From Pratylenchus scribneri (Eukaryota > Nematoda > Chromadorea > Rhabditida > Pratylenchidae): a DNA stretch of 64,000 nt. The stretch lies in assembly GCA_030063045.1 (NCBI GenBank), contig JAQSEB010000107.1, positions 744,001 through 808,000 of the forward strand, in the 5' to 3' direction. Numbering within the stretch: the first letter of the stretch is position 1; the number at the start of each line of letters is the position of its first letter. The position numbers were made by a program, and so were the translations under genes. The notes under the pieces are model-generated. The model saw only the letters and a program-made list of their open reading frames with translations, made no database searches and was not told the origin of the DNA. Shown here piece after piece: positions 15,001-30,579 of this stretch.

Positions 15001-18000
15001 GAAAGTTCTAAATATTATGCCCATAGATAGCAGTAAAAATTAGAAGACAAATTTCATCAAGAATTTAATAAATTTAATTTTCTATTTCATTATATGCCAA
15101 TAGAATCTATCCTCTAATTTATAGTCGACTGAAAATAATAAGAAAATATTTAAATTTGTATACATTAGAAAGTTCTAAATATTATGCCCATAGATAGCAG
15201 TAAAAATTAGAAGACAAATTTCATCAAGAATTTAATAAATTTAATTTTCTATTTCATTATATGCCAATAGAATCTATCCTCTAATTTATAGTCGACTGAA
15301 AATAATAAGAAAATATTTAAATTTGTATACATTAGAAAGTTCTAAATATTATGCCCATAGATAGCAGTAAAAATTAGAAGACAAATTTCATCAAGAATTT
15401 AATAAATTTAATTTTCTATTTCATTATATGCCAATAGAATCTATCCTCTAATTTATAGTCGACTGAAAATAATAAGAAAATATTTAAATTTGTATACATT
15501 AGAAAGTTCTAAATATTATGCCCATAGATAGCAGTAAAAATTAGAAGACAAATTTCATCAAGAATTTAATAAATTTAATTTTCTATTTCATTATATGCCA
15601 ATAGAATCTATCCTCTAATTTATAGTCGACTGAAAATAATAAGAAAATATTTAAATTTGTATACATTAGAAAGTTCTAAATATTATGTCCATAGATAGCA
15701 GAAAAAATTAGATGACAAATTTCATTGAGAATTTAATAAATTTAATTTTCTATTTCATTTTATGCCAATAGAATCTATCCTCTAATTTATAGTCGACTGA
15801 AAATAATAAGAAAATATTTAAATTTGTATACATTAGAAAGTTCTAAATATTATGCCCATAGATAGCAGAAAAAATTAGATGACAAATTTCATTGAGAATT
15901 TAATAAATTTAATTTTCTATTTCATTATATGCCAATAGAATCTATCCTCTAATTTATAGTCGACTGAAAATAATAAGAAAATATTTAAATTTGTATACAT
16001 TAGAAAGTTCTAAATATTATGCCCATAGATAGCAGTAAAAATTAGAAGACAAATTTCATCAAGAATTTAATAAATTTAATTTTCTATTTCATTATATGCC
16101 AATAGAATCTATCCTCTAATTTATAGTCGACTGAAAATAATAAGAAAATATTTAAATTTGTATACATTAGAAAGTTCTAAATATTATGTCCATAGATAGC
16201 AGAAAAAATTAGATGACAAATTTCATTGAGAATTTAATAAATTTAATTTTCTATTTCATTATATGCCAATAGAATCTATCCTCTAATTTATAGTCGACTG
16301 AAAATAATAAGAAAATATTTAAATTTGTATACATTAGAAAGTTCTAAATATTATGCCCATAGATAGCAGAAAAAATTAGATGACAAATTTCATTGAGAAT
16401 TTAATAAATTTAATTTTCTATTTCATTATATGCCAATAGAATCTATCCTCTAATTTATAGTCGACTGAAAATAATAAGAAAATATTTAAATTTGTATATA
16501 TTAGAAAGTTCTAAATAATATGCCCATAGATAGCAGAAAAAATTAGATGACAAATTTCATTGAGAATTTAATAAATTTAATTTTCTATTTCATTATATGC
16601 CAATAGAATCTATCCTCTAATTTATAGTCGACTGAAAATAATAAGAAAATATTTAAATTTGTATACATTAGAAAGTTCTAAATATTATGCCCATAGATAG
16701 CAGTAAAAATTAGAAGACAAATTTCATCAAGAATTTAATAAATTTAATTTTCTATTTCATTATATGCCAATAGAATCTATCCTCTAATTTATAGTCGACT
16801 GAAAATAATAAGAAAATATTTAAATTTGTATACATTAGAAAGTTTTAAATATTATGCCCATAGATAGCAGTAAAAATTAGAAGACAAATTTCATTGAGAA
16901 TTTAATAAATTTAATTTTCTATTTCATTATATGCCAATAGAATCTATCCTCTAATTTATAGTCGACTGAAAATAATAAGAAAATATTTAAATTTGTATAC
17001 ATTAGAAAGTTTTAAATATTATGCCCATAGATAGCAGTAAAAATTAGAAGACAAATTTCATTGAGAATTTAATAAATTTAATTTTCTATTTCATTATATG
17101 CCAATAGAATCTATCCTCTAATTTATAGTCGACTGAAAATAATAAGAAAATATTTAAATTTGTATACATTAGAAAGTTTTAAATATTATGTCCATAGATA
17201 GCAGAAAAAATTAGATGACAAATTTCATTGAGAATTTAATAAATTTAATTTTCTATTTCATTATATGCCAATAGAATCTATCCTCTAATTTATAGTCGAC
17301 TGAAAATAATAAGAAAATATTTAAATTTGTATACATTAGAAAGTTCTAAATAATATGCCCATAGATAGCAGAAAAAATTAGATGACAAATTTCATTGAGA
17401 ATTTAATAAATTTAATTTTCTATTTCATTATATGCCAATAGAATCTATCCTCTAATTTATAGTCGACTGAAAATAATAAGAAAATATTTAAATTTGTATA
17501 CATTAGAAAGTTTTAAATATTATGCCCATAGATAGCAGTAAAAATTAGAAGACAAATTTCATTGAGAATTTAATAAATTTAATTTTCTATTTCATTATAT
17601 GCCAATAGAATCTATCCTCTAATTTATAGTCGACTGAAAATAATAAGAAAATATTTAAATTTGTATACATTAGAAAGTTTTAAATATTATGCCCATAGAT
17701 AGCAGTAAAAATTAGAAGACAAATTTCATTGAGAATTTAATAAATTTAATTTTCTATTTCATTATATGCCAATAGAATCTATCCTCTAATTTATAGTCGA
17801 CTGAAAATAATAAGAAAATATTTAAATTTGTATACATTAGAAAGTTTTAAATATTATGCCCATAGATAGCAGTAAAAATTAGAAGACAAATTTCATTGAG
17901 AATTTAATAAATTTAATTTTCTATTTCATTATATACCAATAGAATCTATCCTCTAATTTATAGTCGATTGAAAATATTAAGAAAATATTTAAATTTGTAT

Positions 18001-21000
18001 ACATTAGAAAGTTCTAAATATTATGCCCATAGATAGCAGTAAAAATTAGAAGACAAATTTCATCAAGAATTTAATAAATTTAATTTTCTATTTCATTATA
18101 TGCCAATAGAATCTATCCTCTAATTTATAGTCGACTGAAAATAATAAGAAAATATTTAAATTTGTATACATAAGAAAGTTCTAAATATTATGCCCATAGA
18201 TAGCAGTAAAAATTAGAAGACAAATTTCATCAAGAATTTAATAAATTTAATTTTCTATTTCATTATATGCCAATAGAATCTATCCTCTAATTTATAGTCG
18301 ACTGAAAATAATAAGAAAATATTTAAATTTGTATACATTAGAAAGTTCTAAATAATATGCCCATAGATAGCAGTAAAAATTAGATGACAAATTTCATTGA
18401 GAATTTAATAAATTTAATTTTCTATTTCATTATATGCCAATAGAATCTATCCTCTAATTTATAGTCGACTGAAAATAATAAGAAAATATTTAAATTTGTA
18501 TACATTAGAAAGTTTTAAATATTATGCCCATAGATAGCAGTAAAAATTAGAAGACAAATTTCATTGAGAATTTAATAAATTTAATTTTCTATTTCATTAT
18601 ATGCCAATAGAATCTATCCTCTAATTTATAGTCGACTGAAAATAATAAGAAAATATTTAAATTTGTATACATTAGAAAGTTTTAAATATTATGCCCATAG
18701 ATAGCAGTAAAAATTAGATGACAAATTTCATTGAGAATTTAATAAATTTAATTTTCTATTTCATTATATGCCAATAGAATCTATCCTCTAATTTATAGTC
18801 GACTGAAAATAATAAGAAAATATTTAAATTTGTATACATTAGAAAGTTCTAAATAATATGCCCATAGATAGCAGTAAAAATTAGATGACAAATTTCATTG
18901 AGAATTTAATAAATTTAATTTTCTATTTCATTATATGCCAATAGAATCTATCCTCTAATTTATAGTCGACTGAAAATAATAAGAAAATATTTAAATTTGT
19001 ATACATTAGAAAGTTTTAAATATTATGCCCATAGATAGCAGTAAAAATTAGAAGACAAATTTCATTGAGAATTTAATAAATTTAATTTTCTATTTCATTA
19101 TATGCCAATAGAATCTATCCTCTAATTTATAGTCGACTGAAAATAATAAGAAAATATTTAAATTTGTATACATTAGAAAGTTCTAAATATTATGTCCATA
19201 GATAGCAGAAAAAATTAGATGACAAATTTCATTGAGAATTTAATAAATTTAATTTTCTATTTCATTTTATGCCAATAGAATCTATCCTCTAATTTATAGT
19301 CGACTGAAAATAATAAGAAAATATTTAAATTTGTATACATTAGAAAGTTCTAAATATTATGCCCATAGATAGCAGAAAAAATTAGATGACAAATTTCATT
19401 GAGAATTTAATAAATTTAATTTTCTATTTCATTATATGCCAATAGAATCTATCCTCTAATTTATAGTCGACTGAAAATAATAAGAAAATATTTAAATTTG
19501 TATACATTAGAAAGTTCTAAATATTATGCCCATAGATAGCAGTAAAAATTAGAAGACAAATTTCATCAAGAATTTAATAAATTTAATTTTCTATTTCATT
19601 ATATGCCAATAGAATCTATCCTCTAATTTATAGTCGACTGAAAATAATAAGAAAATATTTAAATTTGTATACATTAGAAAGTTCTAAATATTATGTCCAT
19701 AGATAGCAGAAAAAATTAGATGACAAATTTCATTGAGAATTTAATAAATTTAATTTTCTATTTCATTATATGCCAATAGAATCTATCCTCTAATTTATAG
19801 TCGACTGAAAATAATAAGAAAATATTTAAATTTGTATATATTAGAAAGTTCTAAATAATATGCCCATAGATAGCAGAAAAAATTAGATGACAAATTTCAT
19901 TGAGAATTTAATAAATTTAATTTTCTATTTCATTATATGCCAATAGAATCTATCCTCTAATTTATAGTCGACTGAAAATAATAAGAAAATATTTAAATTT
20001 GTATATATTAGAAAGTTCTAAATAATATGCCCATAGATAGCAGAAAAAATTAGATGACAAATTTCATTGAGAATTTAATAAATTTAATTTTCTATTTCAT
20101 TATATGCCAATAGAATCTATCCTCTAATTTATAGTCGACTGAAAATAATAAGAAAATATTTAAATTTGTATACATTAGAAAGTTCTAAATATTATGCCCA
20201 TAGATAGCAGTAAAAATTAGAAGACAAATTTCATCAAGAATTTAATAAATTTAATTTTCTATTTCATTATATGCCAATAGAATCTATCCTCTAATTTATA
20301 GTCTATTCAAAATAATAAGAAAATATTTAAATTTGTATACATTAGAAAGTTCTAAATATTATGTCCATAGATAGCAGAAAAAATTAGATGACAAATTTCA
20401 TTGAGAATTTAATAAATTTAATTTTCTATTTCATTATATGCCAATAGAATCTATCCTCTAATTTATAGTCGACTGAAAATAATAAGAAAATATTTAAATT
20501 TGTATACATTAGAAAGTTCTAAATATTATGCCCATAGATAGCAGAAAAAATTAGATGACAAATTTCATTGAGAATTTAATAAATTTAATTTTCTATTTCA
20601 TTATATGCCAATAGAATCTATCCTCTAATTTATAGTCGACTGAAAATAATAAGAAAATATTTATATTTGTATACATTAGAAAGTTCTAAATATTATGCCC
20701 ATAGATAGCAGAAAAAATTAGATGACAAATTTCATTGAGAATTTAATAAATTTAATTTTCTATTTCATTATATGCCAATAGAATCTATCCTCTAATTTAT
20801 AGTCGACTGAAAATAATAAGAAAATATTTAAATTTGTATACATTAGAAAGTTCTAAATATTATGCCCATAGATAGCAGAAAAAATTAGATGACAAATTTC
20901 ATTGAGAATTTAATAAATTTAATTTTCTATTTCATTATATGCCAATAGAATCTATCCTCTAATTTATAGTCGACTGAAAATAATAAGAAAATATTTAAAT

Positions 21001-24000
21001 TTGTATACATTAGAAAGTTCTAAATAATATGCCCATAGATAGCAGAAAAAATTATATGACAAATTTCATTGAGAATTTAATAAATTTAATTTTCTATTTC
21101 ATTATATGCCAATAGAATCTATCCTCTAATTTATTGTCTATTCAAAATAATAAGAAAATATTTAAATTTGTATACATTAGAAAGTTCTAAATATTATGCC
21201 CATAGATAGCAGAAAAAATTAGATGACAAATTTCATTGAGAATTTAATAAATTTAATTTTCAATTTCATTATATGCCAATAGAATCTATCCTCTAATTTA
21301 TAGTCGACTGAAAATAATAAGAAAATATTTAAATTTATATACATTAGAAAGTTCTAAATAATATGCCCATAGATAGCAGAAAAAATTAGATGACAAATTT
21401 CATTGAGAATTTAATAAATTTAATTTTCTATTTCATTATATGCCAATAGAATCTATCCTCTAATTTATAGTCGACTGAAAATAATAAGAAAATATTTAAA
21501 TTTGTATACATTAGAAAGTTCTAAATATTATGCCCATAGATAGCAGAAAAAATTAGATGACAAATTTCATTGAGAATTTAATAAATTTAATTTTCTATTT
21601 CATTATATGCCAATAGAATCTATCCTCTAATTTATAGTCGACTGAAAATAATAAGAAAATATTTAAATTTGTATACATTAGAAAGTTCTAAATATTATGC
21701 CCATAGATAGCAGTAAAAATTAGAAGACAAATTTCATCAAGAATTTAATAAATTTAATTTTCTATTTCATTATATGCCAATAGAATCTATCCTCTAATTT
21801 ATAGTCGATTGAAAATAATAAGAAAATATTTAAATTTGTATACATTAGAAAGTTCTAAATATTATGCCCATAGAGAGCAGTAAAAATTAGAAGACAAATT
21901 TCATCAAGAATTTAATAAATTTAATTTTCTATTTCATTATATGCCAATAGAATCTATCCTCTAATTTATAGTCGACTGAAAATAATAAGAAAATATTTAA
22001 ATTTGTATACATTAGAAAGTTCTAAATATTATGTCCATAGATAGCAGAAAAAATTAGATGACAAATTTCATTGAGAATTTAATAAATTTAATTTTCTATT
22101 TCATTATATGCCAATAGAATCTATCCTCTAATTTATAGTCGACTGAAAATAATAAGAAAATATTTAAATTTGTATACATTAGAAAGTTCTAAATATTATG
22201 CCCATAGATAGCAGAAAAAATTAGATGACAAATTTCATTGAGAATTTAATAAATTTAATTTTCTATTTCATTATATGCCAATAGAATCTATCCTCTAATT
22301 TATAGTCGACTGAAAATAATAAGAAAATATTTATATTTGTATACATTAGAAAGTTCTAAATATTATGCCCATAGATAGCAGAAAAAATTAGATGACAAAT
22401 TTCATTGAGAATTTAATAAATTTAATTTTCTATTTCATTATATGCCAATAGAATCTATCCTCTAATTTATAGTCTATTCAAAATAATAAGAAAATATTTA
22501 AATTTGTATACATTAGAAAGTTCTAAATATTATGTCCATAGATAGCAGAAAAAATTAGATGACAAATTTCATTGAGAATTTAATAAATTTAATTTTCTAT
22601 TTCATTATATGCCAATAGAATCTATCCTCTAATTTATAGTCGACTGAAAATAATAAGAAAATATTTAAATTTGTATACATTAGAAAGTTCTAAATATTAT
22701 GCCCATAGATAGCAGAAAAAATTAGATGACAAATTTCATTGAGAATTTAATAAATTTAATTTTCTATTTCATTATATGCCAATAGAATCTATCCTCAAAT
22801 TTATAGTCGACTGAAAATAATAAGAAAATATTTATATTTGTATACATTAGAAAGTTCTAAATATTATGCCCATAGATAGCAGAAAAAATTAGATGACAAA
22901 TTTCATTGAGAATTTAATAAATTTAATTTTCTATTTCATTATATGCCAATAGAATCTATCCTCTAATTTATAGTCGACTGAAAATAATAAGAAAATATTT
23001 ATATTTGTATACATTAGAAAGTTCTAAATATTATGCCCATAGATAGCAGAAAAAATTAGATGACAAATTTCATTGAGAATTTAATAAATTTAATTTTCTA
23101 TTTCATTATATGCCAATAGAATCTATCCTCTAATTTATAGTCGACTGAAAATAATAAGAAAATATTTAAATTTGTATACATTAGAAAGTTCTAAATATTA
23201 TGCCCATAGATAGCAGAAAAAATTAGATGACAAATTTCATTGAGAATTTAATAAATTTAATTTTCTATTTCATTATATGCCAATAGAATCTATCCTCTAA
23301 TTTATAGTCGACTGAAAATAATAAGAAAATATTTAAATTTGTATACATTAGAAAGTTCTAAATAATATGCCCATAGATAGCAGAAAAAATTATATGACAA
23401 ATTTCATTGAGAATTTAATAAATTTAATTTTCTATTTCATTATATGCCAATAGAATCTATCCTCTAATTTATTGTCTATTCAAAATAATAAGTAAATATT
23501 TAAATTTGTATACATTAGAAAGTTCTAAATATTATGCCCATAGATAGCAGAAAAAATTAGATGACAAATTTCATTGAGAATTTAATAAATTTAATTTTCA
23601 ATTTCATTATATGCCAATAGAATCTATCCTCTAATTTATAGTCGACTGAAAATAATAAGAAAATATTTAAATTTATATACATTAGAAAGTTCTAAATAAT
23701 ATGCCCATAGATAGCAGAAAAAATTATATGACAAATTTCATTGAGAATTTAATAAATTTAATTTTCTATTTCATTATATGCCAATAGAATCTATCCTCTA
23801 ATTTATAGTCGACTGAAAATAATAAGAAAATATTTAAATTTGTATACATTAGAAAGTTCTAAATATTATGCCCATAGATAGCAGAAAAAATTAGATGACA
23901 AATTTCATTGAGAATTTAATAAATTTAATTTTCTATTTCATTATATGCCAATAGAATCTATCCTCTAATTTATAGTCGACTGAAAATAATAAGAAAATAT

Positions 24001-27000
24001 TTAAATTTGTATACATTAGAAAGTTCTAAATATTATGCCCATAGATAGCAGTAAAAATTAGAAGACAAATTTCATCAAGAATTTAATAAATTTAATTTTC
24101 TATTTCATTATATGCCAATAGAATCTATCCTCTAATTTATAGTCGATTGAAAATAATAAGAAAATATTTAAATTTGTATACATTAGAAAGTTCTAAATAT
24201 TATGCCCATAGAGAGCAGTAAAAATTAGAAGACAAATTTCATCAAGAATTTAATAAATTTAATTTTCTATTTCATTATATGCCAATAGAATCTATCCTCT
24301 AATTTATAGTCGACTGAAAATAATAAGAAAATATTTAAATTTGTATACATTAGAAAGTTCTAAATATTATGTCCATAGATAGCAGAAAAAATTAGATGAC
24401 AAATTTCATTGAGAATTTAATAAATTTAATTTTCTATTTCATTATATGCCAATAGAATCTATCCTCTAATTTATAGTCGACTGAAAATAATAAGAAAATA
24501 TTTAAATTTGTATACATTAGAAAGTTCTAAATATTATGCCCATAGATAGCAGAAAAAATTAGATGACAAATTTCATTGAGAATTTAATAAATTTAATTTT
24601 CTATTTCATTATATGCCAATAGAATCTATCCTCTAATTTATAGTCGACTGAAAATAATAAGAAAATATTTATATTTGTATACATTAGAAAGTTCTAAATA
24701 TTATGCCCATAGATAGCAGAAAAAATTAGATGACAAATTTCATTGAGAATTTAATAAATTTAATTTTCTATTTCATTATATGCCAATAGAATCTATCCTC
24801 TAATTTATAGTCTATTCAAAATAATAAGAAAATATTTAAATTTGTATACATTAGAAAGTTCTAAATATTATGTCCATAGATAGCAGAAAAAATTAGATGA
24901 CAAATTTCATTGAGAATTTAATAAATTTAATTTTCTATTTCATTATATGCCAATAGAATCTATCCTCTAATTTATAGTCGACTGAAAATAATAAGAAAAT
25001 ATTTAAATTTGTATACATTAGAAAGTTCTAAATATTATGCCCATAGATAGCAGAAAAAATTAGATGACAAATTTCATTGAGAATTTAATAAATTTAATTT
25101 TCTATTTCATTATATGCCAATAGAATCTATCCTCAAATTTATAGTCGACTGAAAATAATAAGAAAATATTTATATTTGTATACATTAGAAAGTTCTAAAT
25201 ATTATGCCCATAGATAGCAGAAAAAATTAGATGACAAATTTCATTGAGAATTTAATAAATTTAATTTTCTATTTCATTATATGCCAATAGAATCTATCCT
25301 CTAATTTATAGTCGACTGAAAATAATAAGAAAATATTTAAATTTGTATACATTAGAAAGTTCTAAATATTATGCCCATAGATAGCAGAAAAAATTAGATG
25401 ACAAATTTCATTGAGAATTTAATAAATTTAATTTTCTATTTCATTATATGCCAATAGAATCTATCCTCTAATTTATAGTCGACTGAAAATAATAAGAAAA
25501 TATTTAAATTTGTATACATTAGAAAGTTCTAAATAATATGCCCATAGATAGCAGAAAAAATTATATGACAAATTTCATTGAGAATTTAATAAATTTAATT
25601 TTCTATTTCATTATATGCCAATAGAATCTATCCTCTAATTTATTGTCTATTCAAAATAATAAGAAAATATTTAAATTTGTATACATTAGAAAGTTCTAAA
25701 TATTATGCCCATAGATAGCAGAAAAAATTAGATGACAAATTTCATTGAGAATTTAATAAATTTAATTTTCTATTTCATTATATGCCAATAGAATCTATCC
25801 TCTAATTTATAGTCGACTGAAAATAATAAGAAAATATTTAAATTTATATACATTAGAAAGTTCTAAATAATATGCCCATAGATAGCAGAAAAAATTAGAT
25901 GACAAATTTCATTGAGAATTTAATAAATTTAATTTTCTATTTCATTATATGCCAATAGAATCTATCCTCTAATTTATAGTCGACTGAAAATAATAAGAAA
26001 ATATTTAAATTTATATACATTAGAAAGTTCTAAATAATATGCCCATAGATAGCAGAAAAAATTAGATGACAAATTTCATTGAGAATTTAATAAATTTAAT
26101 TTTCTATTTCATTATATGCCAATAGAATCTATCCTCTAATTTATAATCGACTGAAAATAATAAGAAAATATTTAAATTTGTATACATTAGAAAGTTCTAA
26201 ATATTATGTCCATAGATAGCAGAAAAAATTAGATGACAAATTTCATTGAGAATTTAATAAATTTAATTTTCTATTTCATTATATGCCAATAGAATCTATC
26301 CTCTAATTTATAGTCGACTGAAAATAATAAGAAAATATTTAAATTTGTATACATTAGAAAGTTCTAAATATTATGCCCATAGATAGCAGAAAAAATTAGA
26401 TGACAAATTTCATTGAGAATTTAATAAATTTAATTTTCTATTTCATTATATGCCAATAGAATCTATCCTCTAATTTATAGTCGACTGAAAATAATAAGAA
26501 AATATTTAAATTTGTATACATTAGAAAGTTCTAAATAATATGCCCATAGATAGCAGAAAAAATTATATGACAAATTTCATTGAGAATTTAATAAATTTAA
26601 TTTTCTATTTCATTATATGCCAATAGAATCTATCCTCTAATTTATTGTCTATTCAAAATAATAAGAAAATATTTAAATTTGTATACATTAGAAAGTTCTA
26701 AATATTATGCCCATAGATAGCAGAAAAAATTAGATGACAAATTTCATTGAGAATTTAATAAATTTAATTTTCAATTTCATTATATGCCAATAGAATCTAT
26801 CCTCTAATTTATAGTCGACTGAAAATAATAAGAAAATATTTAAATTTATATACATTAGAAAGTTCTAAATAATATGCCCATAGATAGCAGAAAAAATTAG
26901 ATGACAAATTTCATTGAGAATTTAATAAATTTAATTTTCTATTTCATTATATGCCAATAGAATCTATCCTCTAATTTATAGTCGACTGAAAATAATAAGA

Positions 27001-29879
27001 AAATATTTAAATTTGTATACATTAGAAAGTTCTAAATAATATGCCCATAGATAGCAGTAAAAATTAGAAGACAAATTTCATCAAGAATTTAAAAAATTTA
27101 ATTTTCTATTTCATTATATGCCAATAGAATCTATCTCTAATTTATAGTCTATTCAAAATAATAAGAAAATATTTAAATTTGTATACATTAGAAAGTTCTA
27201 AATATTATGCCCATAGATAGCAGTAAAAATTAGAAGACAAATTTCATCAAGAATTTAATAAATTTAATTTTCTATTTCATTATATGCCAATAGAATCTAT
27301 CTCTAATTTATAGTCTATTCAAAATAATAAGAAAATATTTAAATTTGTATACATTAGAAAGTTCTAAATATTATGCCCATAGATAGCAGAAAAAATTAGA
27401 TGACAAATTTCATTGAGAATTTAATAAATTTAATTTTCTATTTCATTATATGCCAATAGAATCTATCCTCTAATTTATAGTCGACTGAAAATAATAAGAA
27501 AATATTTAAATTTGTATACATTAGAAAGTTCTAAATATTATGCCCATAGATAGCAGAAAAAATTAGATGACAAATTTCATTGAGAATTTAATAAATTTAA
27601 TTTTCTATTTCATTATATGCCAATAGAATCTATCCTCTAATTTATAGTCGACTGAAAATAATAAGAAAATATTTAAATTTGTATACATTAGAAAGTTCTA
27701 AATATTATGCCCATAGATAGCAGAAAAAATTAGATGACAAATTTCATTGAGAATTTAATAAATTTAATTTTCTATTTCATTATATGCCAATAGAATCTAT
27801 CCTCTAATTTATAGTCGACTGAAAATAATAAGAAAATATTTATATTTGTATACATTAGAAAGTTCTAAATATTATGCCCATAGATAGCAGAAAAAATTAG
27901 ATGACAAATTTCATTGAGAATTTAATAAATTTAATTTTCTATTTCATTATATGCCAATAGAATCTATCCTCTAATTTATAGTCGACTGAAAATAATAAGA
28001 AAATATTTAAATTTGTATACATTAGAAAGTTCTAAATATTATGCCCATAGATAGCAGAAAAAATTAGATGACAAATTTCATTGAGAATTTAATAAATTTA
28101 ATTTTCTATTTCATTATATGCCAATAGAATCTATCCTCTAATTTATAGTCGACTGAAAATAATAAGAAAATATTTAAATTTGTATACATTAGAAAGTTCT
28201 AAATAATATGCCCATAGATAGCAGAAAAAATTATATGACAAATTTCATTGAGAATTTAATAAATTTAATTTTCTATTTCATTATATGCCAATAGAATCTA
28301 TCCTCTAATTTATTGTCTATTCAAAATAATAAGAAAATATTTAAATTTGTATACATTAGAAAGTTCTAAATATTATGCCCATAGATAGCAGAAAAAATTA
28401 GATGACAAATTTCATTGAGAATTTAATAAATTTAATTTTCAATTTCATTATATGCCAATAGAATCTATCCTCTAATTTATAGTCGACTGAAAATAATAAG
28501 AAAATATTTAAATTTATATACATTAGAAAGTTCTAAATAATATGCCCATAGATAGCAGAAAAAATTAGATGACAAATTTCATTGAGAATTTAATAAATTT
28601 AATTTTCTATTTCATTATATGCCAATAGAATCTATCCTCTAATTTATAGTCGACTGAAAATAATAAGAAAATATTTAAATTTGTATACATTAGAAAGTTC
28701 TAAATAATATGCCCATAGATAGCAGTAAAAATTAGAAGACAAATTTCATCAAGAATTTAAAAAATTTAATTTTCTATTTCATTATATGCCAATAGAATCT
28801 ATCTCTAATTTATAGTCTATTCAAAATAATAAGAAAATATTTAAATTTGTATACATTAGAAAGTTCTAAATATTATGCCCATAGATAGCAGTAAAAATTA
28901 GAAGACAAATTTCATCAAGAATTTAATAAATTTAATTTTCTATTTCATTATATGCCAATAGAATCTATCTCTAATTTATAGTCTATTCAAAATAATAAGA
29001 AAATATTTAAATTTGTATACATTAGAAAGTTCTAAATATTATGCCCATAGATAGCAGTAAAAATTAGAAGACAAATTTCATCAAGAATTTAATAAATTTA
29101 ATTTTCTATTTCATTATATGCCAATAGAATCTATCCTCTAATTTATAGTCGACTGAAAATAATAAGAAAATATTTAAATTTGTATACATTAGAAAGTTTT
29201 AAATATTATGCCCATAGATAGCAGTAAAAATTAGAAGACAAATTTCATTGAGAATTTAATAAATTTAATTTTCTATTTCATTATATACCAATAGAATCTA
29301 TCCTCTAATTTATAGTCGATTGAAAATAATAAGAAAATATTTAAATTTGTATACAATAGGAAGTTCTAAATATTATGCCCATAGATAGCAGTAAAAATTA
29401 GAAGACAAATTTCATCAAGAATTTAATAAATTTAATTTTCTATTTCATTATATGCCAATAGAATCTATCCTCTAATTTATAGTCGACTGAAAATAATAAG
29501 AAAATATTTAAATTTGTATACATAAGAAAGTTCTAAATATTATGCCCATAGATAGCAGTAAAAATTAGAAGACAAATTTCATTGAGAATTTAATAAATTT
29601 AATTTTCTATTTCATTATATACCAATAGAATCTATCCTCTAATTTATAGTGGATTGAAAATAATAAGAAAATATTTAAATTTGTATACAATAGGAAGTTC
29701 TAAATATTATGCCCATAGATAGCAGTAAAAATTAGATGACAAAATTCATTGAGAATTTAATAAATTTAATTTTCTATTTCATTTTATGCCAATAGAATCT
29801 ATCCTCTAATTTATAGTCGACTGAAAATAATAAGAAAATATTTAAATTTGTATACATTAGAAAGTTCTAAATATTATGC
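1..29879. repeat. 167-bp A+T-rich satellite array, about 179 monomers
   Basis: The motif beginning CAGTAAAAATTAG recurs at 1, 168 and 335 and then throughout, giving a 167-bp period with no interruption. Monomers differ by a few substitutions. Frequent variants are CAGTAAAAATTAGAAGAC versus CAGAAAAAATTAGATGAC, TTCATCAAG versus TTCATTGAG, ATATGCC versus ATATACC, and GTCGAC versus GTCGAT or GTCTAT. Rare 1-bp indels occur (CTATCTCTAA near 27.13, 27.30, 28.80 and 28.97 kb). Groups of monomers repeat as larger units. The period is close to the length of DNA in one chromatosome, as in many centromeric or heterochromatic satellites, but no centromere function can be shown here. There is no coding capacity. 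The array continues off the left edge. Confidence 0.98.
29875..29879. other. Target-site duplication, left copy (TATGC)
   Basis: TATGC directly precedes the left LTR, which starts TGTCGGGG, and the same five bases follow the right LTR, which ends GCGACA. TATGC is the normal satellite sequence at this point (AAATATTATGCCCATAG), so the element is precisely inserted in a monomer. Five bases is a usual duplication length for LTR elements of this class. Confidence 0.93.
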
Positions 29880-30567
29880 TGTCGGGGTTAGCAGGGATTA
29901 GCCTTCCACAAACAGAATATTATCCGGGTTCGGAGCCGGTTGTTGCGTGAGGAATTAGACTAAGTTAACTCGGAGGTTAATTAGTCTTTGAGGAGAACTT
30001 TTGCTGTGGATTTGATTGGAAATGGACTTTGGGTTGGTTTGGATTGAGTTGAATTGAAGTGTTTTTGGTTTTATAAATTTTATCCGATTGTAAAACTGAG
30101 GTTAAACTGGGGGTGAAATGACAGAATTCAAGGGGGTTTATAAAGGCAATAAAATGCTCAGGTGATGTGTGAACTGCCGAAACTTTATAGGCAAAAAAGC
30201 GATAACATTTGATTTGAGAGGGAAAAAAGGGTCATATGAATGTTGGATTATAGGCAAAAATAGAATCAAACAAAGGAATTTTGCAGGGTTTTGCAAGGAA
30301 TAGATTAATCGTAACAGAATTATAGGGAGAATTGGGCTGATATGAAATTGTAGGGGAAATCAACATCCGTGAATTTTGTTTGGTAAAATGGGCAAAATGG
30401 GTGTGGAGGAGGAGAGAAAGAATCAAATGACACTAAAATGGGGAAATTGGTAATGGGGTGATTGGGACAGGGTGATACGGAATTTTATGTTAATCATATG
30501 AATATTTTCCTCTCATTTCATCATTCCGTTTTGGTCCCAATCCATTGGGCCAACGCATTCCGCGACA
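29880..30567 (-). repeat. Left LTR (3' LTR of the minus-strand element)
   Basis: The 688-bp repeat is the same as 43949-44636 at an offset of 14,069 bp. I see no difference, and the 64-codon chance frame inside it is identical in both. It begins TGTCGG and ends GCGACA on the + strand. In the transcription direction it contains CCTTTATAAAC (rc of 30137-30147), a possible TATA box, which is unproven. Being downstream of env, this copy would supply the 3' end and polyadenylation. Confidence 0.95.
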
Positions 30568-30576
30568 CTCCCACCG
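30568..30576 (-). other. Polypurine tract
   Basis: On the minus strand the purine-rich CGGTGGGAG abuts the TGTCGC start of the 3' LTR, the position expected for the plus-strand primer of an LTR element. The env-tail stop codon lies only a few bases upstream. The tract is short, so the call rests mainly on position. Confidence 0.6.
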
Positions 30577-30579
30577 ACG

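Noticed and set aside
1..29879. CRISPR-like array
   Set aside because: Repeats are head-to-tail monomers without unique spacers, and the surroundings are eukaryotic.
30232..30426. 64-codon minus-strand frame, repeated at 44301-44495
   Set aside because: It lies inside both LTRs, has no domain features and is explained by LTR identity.
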